Assembly: GCA_003221695.1 (NCBI GenBank)
Contig: QHSX01000040.1
Location: 124,001-188,000, forward strand
Reading direction: 5' to 3'
Source: Candidatus Rokuibacteriota bacterium
GTDB lineage: Bacteria; Methylomirabilota; Methylomirabilia; Rokubacteriales; CSP1-6
Length of the DNA: 64,000 bases
The position numbers were made by a program, and so were the translations under genes. Below, piece after piece: positions 10,485-18,845 of this stretch (position 1 is its first letter; every line of letters begins with the position of its first letter). Under the pieces are notes generated by a model. It saw nothing but the letters and a program-made list of their open reading frames with translations. It had not been told where the DNA came from and ran no database searches.

Positions 10485-12011
10485 ATGACGCGCTCGATGT
10501 GGATCGCCGCGCTCCTCCTGGCCGTGCAAGCGTCGACGGCCCGGGGCCAGCCGGCGCAGATCACGATCGCCCCGCCGGCCGAGGCGACGACGATGGATCC
10601 CGGCCGCAGCACGCAGGTGCTGACCGTCAACTACTTCGTGAACCTGTACGACACGCTGACGCGGTGGGACGGCGCGCTCCGGCTGCAGCCCGGGCTCGCG
10701 ACGTCCTGGCGGAACGTGAGCGACACGACCTGGGAGTTCACGCTCCGCCAGGGGGTGAAGTTCCACGACGGCGCGCCGTTCACGGCGGAGGACGTCAAGG
10801 CGACGCTCGAGCGCAACCTCGTTCCCGGCAAGACGGTCGTCCAGGCGGGGTTCGCGACGATCGAGTCCGTTCACGTCGTTACCCCGACGACCGTCCGCAT
10901 CGTGACGAAGAAGCCGGACCCGCTGCTCCTCGTGCGCGTGGCGCAGATGGGCGCACAGATCCTCCCGGCGCGCCTCACGACCGACGAGGGCGTGAAGGAG
11001 CTGGCGCGACGGCCGGTGGGCACGGGTGCGTACCGGCTCGTCGAGTGGGTGAAGGACGAGCGGCTCGTGATGGAAGCCAACCGCGATTGGTGGGGCTGGG
11101 AGGGCAGGCCGCCGGCGATCGAGCGCGTCGTCTGGAAGCCGATTCCCGACGACTTCCCCCGCATCGTGGCGCTCGAGAAGGGCGAGGCCGACATCATCAC
11201 CAACGTGCCGCCCGACCGCATGAAGGCGCTCGCCGAGGGCCCGAGCACGAAGATCCTCTCGACCCCCGCGACGCGGACCGTCACCTTCTGGATCAACGCC
11301 ACCCAGCCGCCACTCTCCGACTCGCGCGTTCGGCAGGCGCTTCACTACGCCCTCGACGTCAATGCCCTCATCAAGAACCTGTACGCCGGAATGGGCAAAC
11401 CCATGAGCGGCGGGCTCGCCGACACGGACTTCGGCTACAACCCCGGCCTCAAGCCGTCTCCCTACGACCCGGTCAGGGCGAAGCAGCTCCTCGCCCAGGC
11501 GGGGCGCGCCGGGGGCATCGACGTGACCCTCTACGCGGGCAGCGGAACCATGGTGAACGACAAGTTTCTGCTCGAGGCGATCGCCGACATGTGGGCGAAG
11601 GCGGGCATCCGCGCGCGGGTCGAGATGATGGAGATGGGCGCGCGCCAGCGGATGAACAACGAGCGCACGCTGCCGACCAACAGCCTGCTGCTCATCAATC
11701 CGCAGTCCACCCTCCTCGACGCCGACGGCTCGCTCTGGCGTCTGTTCCACCCGAACGGCTTCGGCGGCAAGTACTGGGCCGGCAACCAGCCGGGCCAGCG
11801 CTTCCACGAGCTCATGGAGCAGGCGCGCTACTCGCTCGACCCGGCCAAGCGCAAGCGACTCTACGCCGAGGCGACGGGGATCGTCCACGAGGAGAAGCCC
11901 TGGCTCGAGCTGTTCCAGGAGGTCGTGGTCTACGGTGTGGCGAAGCGTCTCACGTTCAAGGCGCGCCCCGACTACCGGCTGATCGTGTCGGAGATGACCG
12001 TCAGCCGGTAG
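10485..12011 (+). CDS. ABC transporter substrate-binding protein, family 5 (peptide/opine type)
   Basis: 508 aa with a Sec signal (MTRSMWIAALLLAVQASTARG) and the family-5 binding protein fold: ATTMDPGRSTQ near the mature start, YDTLTRWDG, WEFTLRQGVKFHDGAPFTAEDV (the family signature region), and a C-terminal KRKRLYAEATGIVHEEKPW. Such proteins deliver peptides, glutathione, nickel or opines to Opp/Dpp-type permeases; the ligand cannot be told from sequence. ATG 10485 has GGGAGG at 10473-10478. TATACT at 10461-10466 is a likely -10 box. No permease or ATPase genes adjoin it, so it is an orphan binding protein. Confidence 0.9.
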   Translation: MTRSMWIAALLLAVQASTARGQPAQITIAPPAEATTMDPGRSTQVLTVNYFVNLYDTLTRWDGALRLQPGLATSWRNVSDTTWEFTLRQGVKFHDGAPFTAEDVKATLERNLVPGKTVVQAGFATIESVHVVTPTTVRIVTKKPDPLLLVRVAQMGAQILPARLTTDEGVKELARRPVGTGAYRLVEWVKDERLVMEANRDWWGWEGRPPAIERVVWKPIPDDFPRIVALEKGEADIITNVPPDRMKALAEGPSTKILSTPATRTVTFWINATQPPLSDSRVRQALHYALDVNALIKNLYAGMGKPMSGGLADTDFGYNPGLKPSPYDPVRAKQLLAQAGRAGGIDVTLYAGSGTMVNDKFLLEAIADMWAKAGIRARVEMMEMGARQRMNNERTLPTNSLLLINPQSTLLDADGSLWRLFHPNGFGGKYWAGNQPGQRFHELMEQARYSLDPAKRKRLYAEATGIVHEEKPWLELFQEVVVYGVAKRLTFKARPDYRLIVSEMTVSR

Positions 12012-12025
12012 CGTGCGCTCAGAAA

Positions 12026-12796
12026 TTAGGTGATCCACCGTGGGAAGTCGCGCGCAAATCGCGCCAGGGTGAGCGGGAGGATGCGGCCGTCGCGTCGCGC
12101 CGCCGCGCGGTCGGCCGCGGTGTTGTACCCCCAGGTGGCGAGGAAGAGCCGCACCCCGGCGAGCCCGGGCTCGCGCGCGACGTCCTGGAGGGTGCGAAGG
12201 CGGTCTTCGACGAACCAGACGCGCGCGGCGTCGCCGCCGGCGATCAGCTCGAGGAGGATCGTCCGCTTGGGCCGCCGCGCCTCCTTGCCGCAGACGTCGG
12301 CGGCGCCGAGCGTCAGGCCCTGCCGCGCGAGCAGCATCCGCGCGAACCGCCCCTCCTTCGTGGTGAGGACGACGACGCGGACCGGCCCGCCGGCGAGCCC
12401 GCGCAACCGCTCGATCACGCCGGGGTAGAAGCCGTGGCTCGCGAGCCAGCCGGCCTCGTCCTCTCCGATCCACTCTTCACGCACGCGGTCGAGCTCGGCC
12501 GCGACCGGCTCGCGCGCGCCGCCGAGGTCGGTGAGCCACGCGTCGGGGCGCCAGTCCCGCGCGAGCGACGCCGGGGACGCCCCCGCGCGCAGCGCGTGGA
12601 TCAGCACCGGCATCTCCCAGCCGCTCTCCACGAGCGGGCGGAGCCGCGCGAACCGCTCGACGAGACCTCGCGGTGGCGCCGGCGGCGTACCCGGACGGAG
12701 CCGTCGATAGGTGCGCCAGGCGGACTCGAAGTATTCGCGGATCCCGTCGCAGAGCACGCCGTCGAAGTCGAGCGCGAGGATCGCGGGCCCGCCCAC
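12026..12796 (-). CDS. HAD-superfamily hydrolase
   Basis: 256 aa. The catalytic motif I is ALDFDGVLCDG (residues ~7-17), with the nucleophile and acid/base aspartates; motif II is VVVLTTKEG, and a later KRTILLELIAGGDAARVWFVED supplies the lysine and acidic motif. A large alpha-helical cap is inserted after motif I. Phosphatase or phosphonatase-like activity on a small metabolite is likely, but the substrate is unknown. GTG 12796 starts eight bases after a minus-strand TAGAGT hexamer, in a 29-base divergent gap shared with lolA. Confidence 0.8.
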   Translation of the reverse strand: MGGPAILALDFDGVLCDGIREYFESAWRTYRRLRPGTPPAPPRGLVERFARLRPLVESGWEMPVLIHALRAGASPASLARDWRPDAWLTDLGGAREPVAAELDRVREEWIGEDEAGWLASHGFYPGVIERLRGLAGGPVRVVVLTTKEGRFARMLLARQGLTLGAADVCGKEARRPKRTILLELIAGGDAARVWFVEDRLRTLQDVAREPGLAGVRLFLATWGYNTAADRAAARRDGRILPLTLARFARDFPRWIT

Positions 12797-12825
12797 GACC
12801 GCGGACTCTAGTGTAAAGTGGCTCC
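12797..12825. promoter_or_regulatory. 29-bp divergent promoter region between HAD hydrolase and lolA
   Basis: Only 29 bases separate the two start codons, yet each strand carries a TAnnnT hexamer: TAGAGT on minus (12810-12805), eight bases before GTG 12796, and TAAAGT on plus (12814-12819), six bases before ATG 12826. The corresponding -35 regions would lie inside the opposite gene. No good -35 match was seen. Confidence 0.45.
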
Positions 12826-13482
12826 ATGCGCAACGCGTGTGCCCTCGTCGTCGCGGGCCTCGTCCTCGCGGCTCCGTCCGCCGCGCCGGCGGCGACGCTG
12901 GACCAGGTCGTCCGCGACCTCGAAGAGGCGTACAGCCGCATGCTCGACCTCCGCGCCGAGTTCACGCAGACGGCGTTCAACAAGAGCCTCAATCAGACCA
13001 TCCCGGCGGAGGGCACGGTCTATCTCAAGAAGGGCGGCAAGCTCCGCTGGGAGTACAAGGAGCCGACGCCCCAGGCGATCGTCTCCGACGGCAAGAAGCT
13101 CTGGGTCTACACGCCCGCGCTGAACCAGGTCAACGTCGGCGACGCCCCCGAGGCCCTGGCGGGTCCCGCGGGCAGCTTCCTCGCGGGCCTCGGGCGCCTG
13201 CGCGCCGAGTTCAGCGTCCGCTTCCTGAACCCGGCCCGACCTCAAGATATCGACGGCCACTGGGTGCTCGACCTCACGCCCAAGCAACCGCTGCCGACGC
13301 TCGCGCGGCTCGTCCTCGTCGTGGACGCGGAGACGTGGGAGGTTCGGCAGGCGGTCGTGTACGATGCGTTCGAGAACACGGTGACGATGCGCTTCACCAA
13401 GGTCGCGATCAACTCGAGCCTGCCCGATGGGCTCTTCACGTTCGTGGCCCCGAAGGGGGTCGCCACCGTGCCGCTGCGCTGA
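12826..13482 (+). CDS. lolA: Outer-membrane lipoprotein carrier protein LolA
   Basis: 218 aa periplasmic chaperone that moves lipoproteins from the LolCDE complex to the outer membrane. Sec signal MRNACALVVAGLVLAAPSAAPA; the LolA fold is shown by MLDLRAEFTQTAFNK, GTVYLKKGGKLRWEYKEPTP, SDGKKLWVYTPALNQV and a C-terminal LPDGLFTFVAPKGV. Its presence supports a diderm envelope. The gene is followed 13 bases later by yajQ. In many related genomes lolA directly follows ftsK; here about 8.4 kb of accessory genes intervene. Confidence 0.9.
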   Translation: MRNACALVVAGLVLAAPSAAPAATLDQVVRDLEEAYSRMLDLRAEFTQTAFNKSLNQTIPAEGTVYLKKGGKLRWEYKEPTPQAIVSDGKKLWVYTPALNQVNVGDAPEALAGPAGSFLAGLGRLRAEFSVRFLNPARPQDIDGHWVLDLTPKQPLPTLARLVLVVDAETWEVRQAVVYDAFENTVTMRFTKVAINSSLPDGLFTFVAPKGVATVPLR

Positions 13483-13495
13483 GGGGGAAGCCCGG

Positions 13496-13993
13496 ATGCC
13501 CGCCGAGAACTCGTTCGACATCGCGTGCAAGATCGATCCGCAGGAGGTCACGAACGCCCTCGACCAGGCGCGGCGCGAGATCGAGACGCGCTACGACCTC
13601 AAGGGCTCGAAGAACGAGCTGCGGCTCGAGGCGAACGAGATCGTCGTGCTCGCGGCCGACGACATGAAGCTCAAGGCGGTCGTCGACATCCTCCAGTCGC
13701 GCCTGCACAAGCGCGGCGTGCCGCTCAAGGCGCTCACGTACGGCAAGGTCGAGGAGGCCTCGGGCGGGGTGCTCCGGCAGAAGATCGCGCTCCAGCAGGG
13801 GATCCCGATCGAAAAGGCGCGAGAGATCGTCCGCCTCATCAAGGACACGAAGCTCAAGGTGCAGGCCGCGATCCAGGAGGACCACGTCCGCGTCTCCGGC
13901 AAGAACCGCGACGACCTCCAGACGATCATCGCGCGGCTCAAAGAGCGAGACTTCGGCATCGCGATCCAGTTCACGAACTACCGCAGCGTCTGA
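13496..13993 (+). CDS. yajQ: YajQ/DUF520 nucleotide-binding protein
   Basis: 165 aa, full length for the family. It begins MPAENSFDIACKIDPQEVTN and contains RYDLKGSKNELRLEAN and LKALTYGKVEEASGG, all hallmarks of YajQ, and ends FGIAIQFTNYRS. YajQ proteins bind nucleotides, cyclic di-GMP in some species; the role here is unproven. The ATG has AGGGGGAAG upstream. It probably shares a transcript with lolA. Confidence 0.93.
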   Translation: MPAENSFDIACKIDPQEVTNALDQARREIETRYDLKGSKNELRLEANEIVVLAADDMKLKAVVDILQSRLHKRGVPLKALTYGKVEEASGGVLRQKIALQQGIPIEKAREIVRLIKDTKLKVQAAIQEDHVRVSGKNRDDLQTIIARLKERDFGIAIQFTNYRSV

Positions 13994-14019
13994 TCTGCTC
14001 CGCTCCGATCCGCTACGCC

Positions 14020-14039
14020 TTGACAGATCGCGGTCTGTC
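14020..14039 (+). promoter_or_regulatory. TTGACA element with overlapping GACAGA/TCTGTC palindrome
   Basis: TTGACA (14020-14025) overlaps a 6-bp inverted repeat, GACAGA-N6-TCTGTC (14022-14039), in the 181-base gap before the BNR-repeat gene. It could be a -35 box covered by a repressor site. No good -10 hexamer sits at the proper distance, so this is tentative. Confidence 0.3.
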
Positions 14040-14174
14040 TGCACACATGGTTTCTGACTCGAGAGCGGCGTATCGGGGATTTCCCCGAGTTCGTCTTGAG
14101 GGCCACACGATGCTCGCACCACCGCTCTCGGGTGAGAACGCCGTCGATGGTCGCTGCGAGGAAGGAGGAGCGCG

Positions 14175-15719
14175 ATGCGAGGACTCGTGGGTGCTCTCGG
14201 AGGAGTCGTTCTCGTCGGTCTCGGCGTGGTACCCGGGTGGGCCGGCACGGTCGCTCCGCTCAGAGTGATCTCGGCCGGAAGTCCATTCGCTCCCGGCTGC
14301 GAGGTGACCCCGCAGCCGAACTCGACCAACTACCAGAATGCCGAGGTCGAGCCCTGGGTGGAGGTGAACCCGACCGACTCGAGGAACATGATCGCCGTGT
14401 GGCAGCAGGACCGCTGGTCGAACGGCGGAGCGCACGGCCTCGTCACGGTCTTCACCAAGGACGGCGGCGCAGCCTGGGCGACCCGGACGCCGCACTTCAG
14501 CCGCTGCGCGGGCGGCACCGCCGCCAACGGCGGCGACTACGATCGCGCGTCCGATCCGTGGGTCACGTTCGCGCCGAATGGCGATGCCTACCAGATCAGC
14601 CTCTCCGTCAACCTGTTTGAGAACTTCGTCACCGCGATCCTGGTGAGCAAATCGACCGATGGCGGCGACCACTGGAGCGAGCCCGTCACGCTCATCCGTG
14701 ACACAGACCCGCGCTTCTTCAACGACAAAGAGACCATCACCGCCGACCCGACCGACGCTCGCTTCGTGTACGCGGTCTGGGACCGCGTCAACGTCCCGCC
14801 GGGGGACGTGAATAGGTTCCTGGTGGGAAACCTCGAGCACAAGCGGGATCGCGGCTTCACGGGGCCGGCCATGTTCTCCCGCACGACCGACGGGGGACAC
14901 ACGTGGGAGCCGCCGCGTATCATCTACAACCCCGGAGCCAACAATCAGACGCTCGGCAACCAGATCGCGGTGCTCCCGGACGGGACGCTGGTGAACTTCT
15001 TCACCGAGTTCCTGTCGTTCAAGAACAGCGACGGGGGAACCCAGAACGACGTCAATCTTTCGCTCATCCGGTCGACCGACAAGGGCGCCACCTGGAGTCA
15101 CGGCCAGCCGATCCGTGCGGCCAAGGAGATCTTCCAGGGCGCGCTCGATCCGGACACGGGCAGGCCGATTCGAGCCGAGGGCGTCATCGCCGACGTCGCC
15201 GTCAATCGGACCAACGGGCACCTCTATGCTGTCTGGCAGGACCTCCGCTTCCGCGGTGTCGACGAGGTCGCCTTCGCCAGGTCGACGGACGGCGGCCTGA
15301 CCTGGTCGGCGCCGATCCGGGTCAACCAGACGCCCGCCAGCACGAATCCGCTGAATCAACAGGCGTTCGTGCCGACGGTGCACGTCGCCGATGACGGCAC
15401 CATCGGAGTCACCTACTACGACTTCCGGTTCAACGACACGAACCCCGGCGCCCGGACGGATTACTGGATCGTTCGGTGTAAGCCCTCGGGTGCCGTGACG
15501 TGCGCCAGGCAGGCCGACTGGACGGACGAGACCCGGCTCACGCTCACGTCGTTCGACATCGAACAGGCGCCGGCAGCGCGAGGCCCCTTCGGGTTCTTCG
15601 TCGGTGACTACGAGGGGCTGACGAACGTCGGAGACGACCTGGTGCCGGTCTTCGTCGTGGTGAACGACGGGCACCCCGAGAATCGGACCGACGTGATCGA
15701 GACGACGGTCGGGCCCTAG
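14175..15719 (+). CDS. Exported BNR/Asp-box repeat protein (sialidase-like beta-propeller)
   Basis: 514 aa with a short Sec signal (MRGLVGALGGVVLVGLGVVPGWAG). At least four Asp-box motifs S/TxDxGxTW are seen: STDGGDHW, TTDGGHTW, STDKGATW and STDGGLTW, each on a propeller blade, as in sialidases and many secreted beta-propellers. The arginine triad of true sialidases was not identified, so glycosidase activity is not claimed. A ribosome site GGAAGGAGGAG precedes the ATG. It sits between yajQ and rimO, breaking an otherwise housekeeping run, and is followed by a strong inverted repeat. Confidence 0.8.
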   Translation: MRGLVGALGGVVLVGLGVVPGWAGTVAPLRVISAGSPFAPGCEVTPQPNSTNYQNAEVEPWVEVNPTDSRNMIAVWQQDRWSNGGAHGLVTVFTKDGGAAWATRTPHFSRCAGGTAANGGDYDRASDPWVTFAPNGDAYQISLSVNLFENFVTAILVSKSTDGGDHWSEPVTLIRDTDPRFFNDKETITADPTDARFVYAVWDRVNVPPGDVNRFLVGNLEHKRDRGFTGPAMFSRTTDGGHTWEPPRIIYNPGANNQTLGNQIAVLPDGTLVNFFTEFLSFKNSDGGTQNDVNLSLIRSTDKGATWSHGQPIRAAKEIFQGALDPDTGRPIRAEGVIADVAVNRTNGHLYAVWQDLRFRGVDEVAFARSTDGGLTWSAPIRVNQTPASTNPLNQQAFVPTVHVADDGTIGVTYYDFRFNDTNPGARTDYWIVRCKPSGAVTCARQADWTDETRLTLTSFDIEQAPAARGPFGFFVGDYEGLTNVGDDLVPVFVVVNDGHPENRTDVIETTVGP

Positions 15720-15748
15720 GCCCCGCGCAACCCTTTCCTGGGGGTGGC

Positions 15749-15802
15749 TCGGAGGGGGCCGTGGCGCCCTGCGGGCGCGCCTGTGACATCGGCCCCCTCC
15801 GA
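15749..15802 (+). terminator. Nested hairpin between the BNR gene and rimO
   Basis: A perfect 12-bp inverted repeat, TCGGAGGGGGCC (15749-15760) against GGCCCCCTCCGA (15791-15802), encloses a second hairpin, GCGCCC/GGGCGC with a TGC loop (15764-15778). No T tract follows, so it may be a factor-dependent terminator, an mRNA 3'-end stabiliser or an upstream element of the rimO promoter (TATACT at 15813-15818). Confidence 0.5.
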
Positions 15803-15830
15803 GGAGCCAGGGTATACTGATGTGCCCGAC

Positions 15831-17144
15831 ATGAAGGTCCATCTCACGACCCTCGGCTGTCCGAAGAATCAGGTCGACTCCGAGCTGATGCTCGGGATGC
15901 TCACCGAAGCCGGCTTTCCCCTGGCCGCCCGGCCCGAGGACGCCGAGTGCCTCATCGTCAACACGTGCGCCTTCATCGACCGCGCGCGCGAGGAGTCGGT
16001 CGCGACGATCCTCGAGCTGGCGAGGCTCAAGGAGACGGGCCGCTGCCGTGCGCTCATCGTCACGGGCTGCCTCACCCAGCGCTACGGCGGCGAGATCCTC
16101 CGGGAGATGCCCGAGGTGGACGGGATCCTCGGCACCTCGAACCTCACGCGCATCGTGGATCTCGTCCGCCAGGCGGCGAACCGCCACGACTGGGCGACCT
16201 CGGCGCCGCCGGGCTACCTCTACGACGCCACGACGCCGCGCCTCCTCTCGGCGACGGTGCCGTACGCCTACGTGAAGATCGCCGAGGGGTGCGACATGGG
16301 CTGCACCTTCTGCGCGATTCCCCAGTTCCGCGGCCGCCACCGGAGCCGCCCTCGCGCGGACATTGTGCGGGAGGTCGAGGCGCTCGCCGCGCGTGGCGTG
16401 CAGGAGGCGATCCTGGTCTCGCAAGACACGCTGGCGTACGGTCGCGACCTGCCGAACGGCGGCGACATCGGCGACCTGCTCCTGGCGCTCGGCGAGACGC
16501 GCATGCCCTGGATCCGTCCCATGTACCTCCACCCCGCGCACGTCAGCGACCGGCTCATCGCCAAGTGGCAGTGCGCGCGCATCGTCCCCTACCTCGACAT
16601 GCCCGTGCAGCACGGGGACGACGGAATTCTGAGATCCATGCGCCGCGCCGTCACCGCCAGACGCATGACGGAGGTCGTCGCCGCGTTCCGCGACGCGATC
16701 CCGGACCTCGCCGTCCGCACGACGGTGCTGGTCGGCTTCCCGGGCGAATCGGAGGCGGCGTTCCAGCATCTCCTCGAGTTCCTCGACGCGGTGCGCTTCG
16801 ACCGGCTCGGCGTCTTCACCTACTCGCCGGAGGAAGGCACGCCGTCGCCCGGGTTTCCCGACCAGGTGGACGCCGAGGTGGCGGCCGAGCGCGCGGCGAT
16901 TGTCCAGGACCTCCAAGACCGGATCGTGTGGGAGGAGAACGCGAAGCTCGTGGGGACGGTCACGGACGTGCTCGTCGACGGCCCGAGCGAGGATCCGGCG
17001 TTCGCGTTCGAGGGCCGCACCGCCGGTCAGGCGCCCGAGATCGACGGCGTGGTCTATCTCCGCGGCCGGTTCGAGCCCGGCCGGTTCGCGCGCGCGTCCA
17101 TCGTCGAGGTCGAGGGACACGAGCTGGTCGGCGAGCGCGCCTAG
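15831..17144 (+). CDS. rimO: Ribosomal protein S12 methylthiotransferase RimO
   Basis: 437 aa radical SAM enzyme that adds a methylthio group to an aspartate of ribosomal protein S12. It opens MKVHLTTLGCPKNQVDSE, the RimO-type UPF0004 signature; the radical SAM cluster motif is CDMGCTFCAIP (CxxxCxxC), followed by QFRGRHRSRP and a C-terminal TRAM domain (VGTVTDVLVDGPSED onward). MiaB is excluded by the N-terminal signature. The start is ATG 15831, 12 bases after TATACT, with no Shine-Dalgarno. The pgpA frame follows closely. Confidence 0.93.
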   Translation: MKVHLTTLGCPKNQVDSELMLGMLTEAGFPLAARPEDAECLIVNTCAFIDRAREESVATILELARLKETGRCRALIVTGCLTQRYGGEILREMPEVDGILGTSNLTRIVDLVRQAANRHDWATSAPPGYLYDATTPRLLSATVPYAYVKIAEGCDMGCTFCAIPQFRGRHRSRPRADIVREVEALAARGVQEAILVSQDTLAYGRDLPNGGDIGDLLLALGETRMPWIRPMYLHPAHVSDRLIAKWQCARIVPYLDMPVQHGDDGILRSMRRAVTARRMTEVVAAFRDAIPDLAVRTTVLVGFPGESEAAFQHLLEFLDAVRFDRLGVFTYSPEEGTPSPGFPDQVDAEVAAERAAIVQDLQDRIVWEENAKLVGTVTDVLVDGPSEDPAFAFEGRTAGQAPEIDGVVYLRGRFEPGRFARASIVEVEGHELVGERA

Positions 17145-17172
17145 CCGCGTCGCCGCGGCGGACCGCGTCGCG

Positions 17173-17610
17173 CTGATCGTCGCCACGGCCGGCGGTACGG
17201 GGTGGATCCCCGTCGCGCCCGGCACCGTCGCCAGCGCCCTCACCGCGCTCATCCTCTGGCAGGTACCCTTCTCCCGCGCCGGCCTGCTCGTCTTCTTCCT
17301 GATCGTCAGCACGGTCGGGATCTGGGCGGCGCATCGGGCCGAGCGTGTCCTCGGACGGAAAGATCCACCAGCGATCGTCATCGACGAGGTGGCGGGGATG
17401 ACGCTCGCGGTCCTCGCGTTCCCGCTCACGCTCTCCACCCTCGCCGTCGGGTTCCTGCTCTTCCGGCTCTTCGACGTCACCAAGCCGTTTCCGGCTCGCG
17501 CGAGCGAGCGCGCGCCGGGAGGCCTCGGCGTCATGGTCGACGACCTGATCGCGGGGCTCTACGCGGCCATCGTCCTCGGGCTCCTCAGGACCATGACCCG
17601 CTGGCCGTGA
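17173..17610 (+). CDS. pgpA: Phosphatidylglycerophosphatase A
   Basis: About 145 aa membrane enzyme that dephosphorylates phosphatidylglycerophosphate in phosphatidylglycerol synthesis. GGTGWIPVAPGTVASA, DPPAIVIDEVAGM and LFRLFDVTKPFPA are the PgpA signature blocks, with three to four hydrophobic helices. The start is unclear: in this frame there is no ATG, GTG or TTG between the end of rimO and the conserved region, so I use CTG 17173, which gives an N-terminus of normal PgpA length. The gene overlaps cinA (GTGA at 17607-17610). Confidence 0.85.
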   Translation: MIVATAGGTGWIPVAPGTVASALTALILWQVPFSRAGLLVFFLIVSTVGIWAAHRAERVLGRKDPPAIVIDEVAGMTLAVLAFPLTLSTLAVGFLLFRLFDVTKPFPARASERAPGGLGVMVDDLIAGLYAAIVLGLLRTMTRWP

Positions 17611-18845
17611 CCGCCGTCGCCCGGGTCGTGACGGTCGGCGTGGTACCCGGCGCGGCGCTCCCCGACCCGGAGGGCGCCGCCGTCGCCGCGGCGCTCGCGG
17701 AGGCGGGCGTGCCGGTGTCGAGCCGCGTCGTCCTCGACGAGGACGAGGCGGCGCTCGAGCGGGCGCTCACCACGGACGACGGGCTCACGGTCGTGATCAC
17801 GAGTGGCGGCGGGTCGGCGGGCGACGTGGTGCGCCACGTCCTCTCGCGCGCGGTGGGCGCGCGGCTCGTCCTGAGCGAGCGGTTTCTCGCCGCGCTGGAG
17901 GAGCGCTACCGGCGCCTCGACCGGCCGGTGCCGCGCCGGGCCGAACGCCTCGCCCTCCTGCCGCAGGGCGCCTCCACCTGGCCCGTCGACGGAGGCGAGC
18001 CGGGCTGGGCGCTCGAGAGCGGCGCGCGGGCGTTTGCGGTCCTCGCGAAGGACGCCGGCCTCCCCGCGGCCCTCGCCGAGCACCTCGTGCCCTTCGCCCG
18101 CTCCCGCTTCGCGGGGCGCGGCGTCGTCCTGGTGCGGATGCTCCGCGCCGCGGGCGTCACGCTCGGCGAGGTCGAGGATCGCCTGGCGGAGTGGCTCGGG
18201 ACGGCCGAGCGCCGAGCCGTCGACCTCGCCGTGCTTCCGGGCGACGGCGAGGTGTGGGTGCGGCTCCGCGCGCGCGGAGCGACGCCCGCCGAGGCGGCGA
18301 GCGCCTTGAGCCGCGCCGAGTCGCCGGTCCTCGAGGCGCTGGGCGACGACTGCTACGGCCGCGACGCGGAGTCGCTCGAGCTCGTCGTCGGCCGGCTCCT
18401 GCTCGAGCGCCGCCTGACGCTCGCGGTCGCCGAATCGTGCACGGGCGGGCTCCTCGGCCACCGGCTCACGAACGTCGCCGGGTCGTCCGCGTACTTCGAG
18501 CGCGGTGTGCTCGTCTACTCGAACCGCGCGAAGGAGGAGTTGCTCGGCGTACCGGCGGAGATCCTGCGCGACCACGGCGCGGTGAGCGCGCCGTGCGCCG
18601 AGGCGATGGTGCGCGGCGTCTGTGCGCGCGCCGGGACGCCCTGCGGCCTCGCGATCACCGGGATCGCCGGCCCCGACGGCGGCACGGCCGCGAAACCGGT
18701 CGGCACGGTGTTCGTCGCGCTCGCAGTCCCGGGAGGGGTGTCGAGCCGCCACTTCCGCTTCGTCGGCGACCGGGCGTCGGTGAAGTGGCAGTCGACGCAG
18801 GCCGCCTTTGACATGCTTCGGCGCGCGCTGAGCGGACGGACGTGA
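17607..18845 (+). CDS. cinA: CinA-family protein with a divergent N-terminal domain
   Basis: 412 aa. The C-terminal ~150 residues form a canonical CinA amidase domain (nicotinamide mononucleotide deamidase, PncC type): LTLAVAESCTGGLLGHRLTN, AYFERGVLVYSNRAK, AITGIAGPDGGTAAKPVGT. The N-terminal half has the MoCF-like position and length but lacks the usual GEELL and GLGPTxDD motifs; only TSGGGSAGDV is reminiscent. So deamidase activity is likely and the ADP-ribose pyrophosphatase half may be altered or lost. GTG start coupled to pgpA; overlaps thpR by four bases. Confidence 0.85.
   Translation: MTAVARVVTVGVVPGAALPDPEGAAVAAALAEAGVPVSSRVVLDEDEAALERALTTDDGLTVVITSGGGSAGDVVRHVLSRAVGARLVLSERFLAALEERYRRLDRPVPRRAERLALLPQGASTWPVDGGEPGWALESGARAFAVLAKDAGLPAALAEHLVPFARSRFAGRGVVLVRMLRAAGVTLGEVEDRLAEWLGTAERRAVDLAVLPGDGEVWVRLRARGATPAEAASALSRAESPVLEALGDDCYGRDAESLELVVGRLLLERRLTLAVAESCTGGLLGHRLTNVAGSSAYFERGVLVYSNRAKEELLGVPAEILRDHGAVSAPCAEAMVRGVCARAGTPCGLAITGIAGPDGGTAAKPVGTVFVALAVPGGVSSRHFRFVGDRASVKWQSTQAAFDMLRRALSGRT

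Noticed and set aside
10434-12473. N-terminal extension of the TAXI protein frame across the divergent binding-protein gene
   Set aside because: Only the part from ATG 10433 has family similarity; the rest is antisense to a well-supported gene.
14013-17534. Minus-strand open frame of more than 1100 codons opposite yajQ, the BNR gene, rimO and pgpA
   Set aside because: It is antisense to genes with clear conserved motifs, is low-complexity Arg/Ala/Gly/Pro in translation and has no domain; typical of GC-rich antisense frames.
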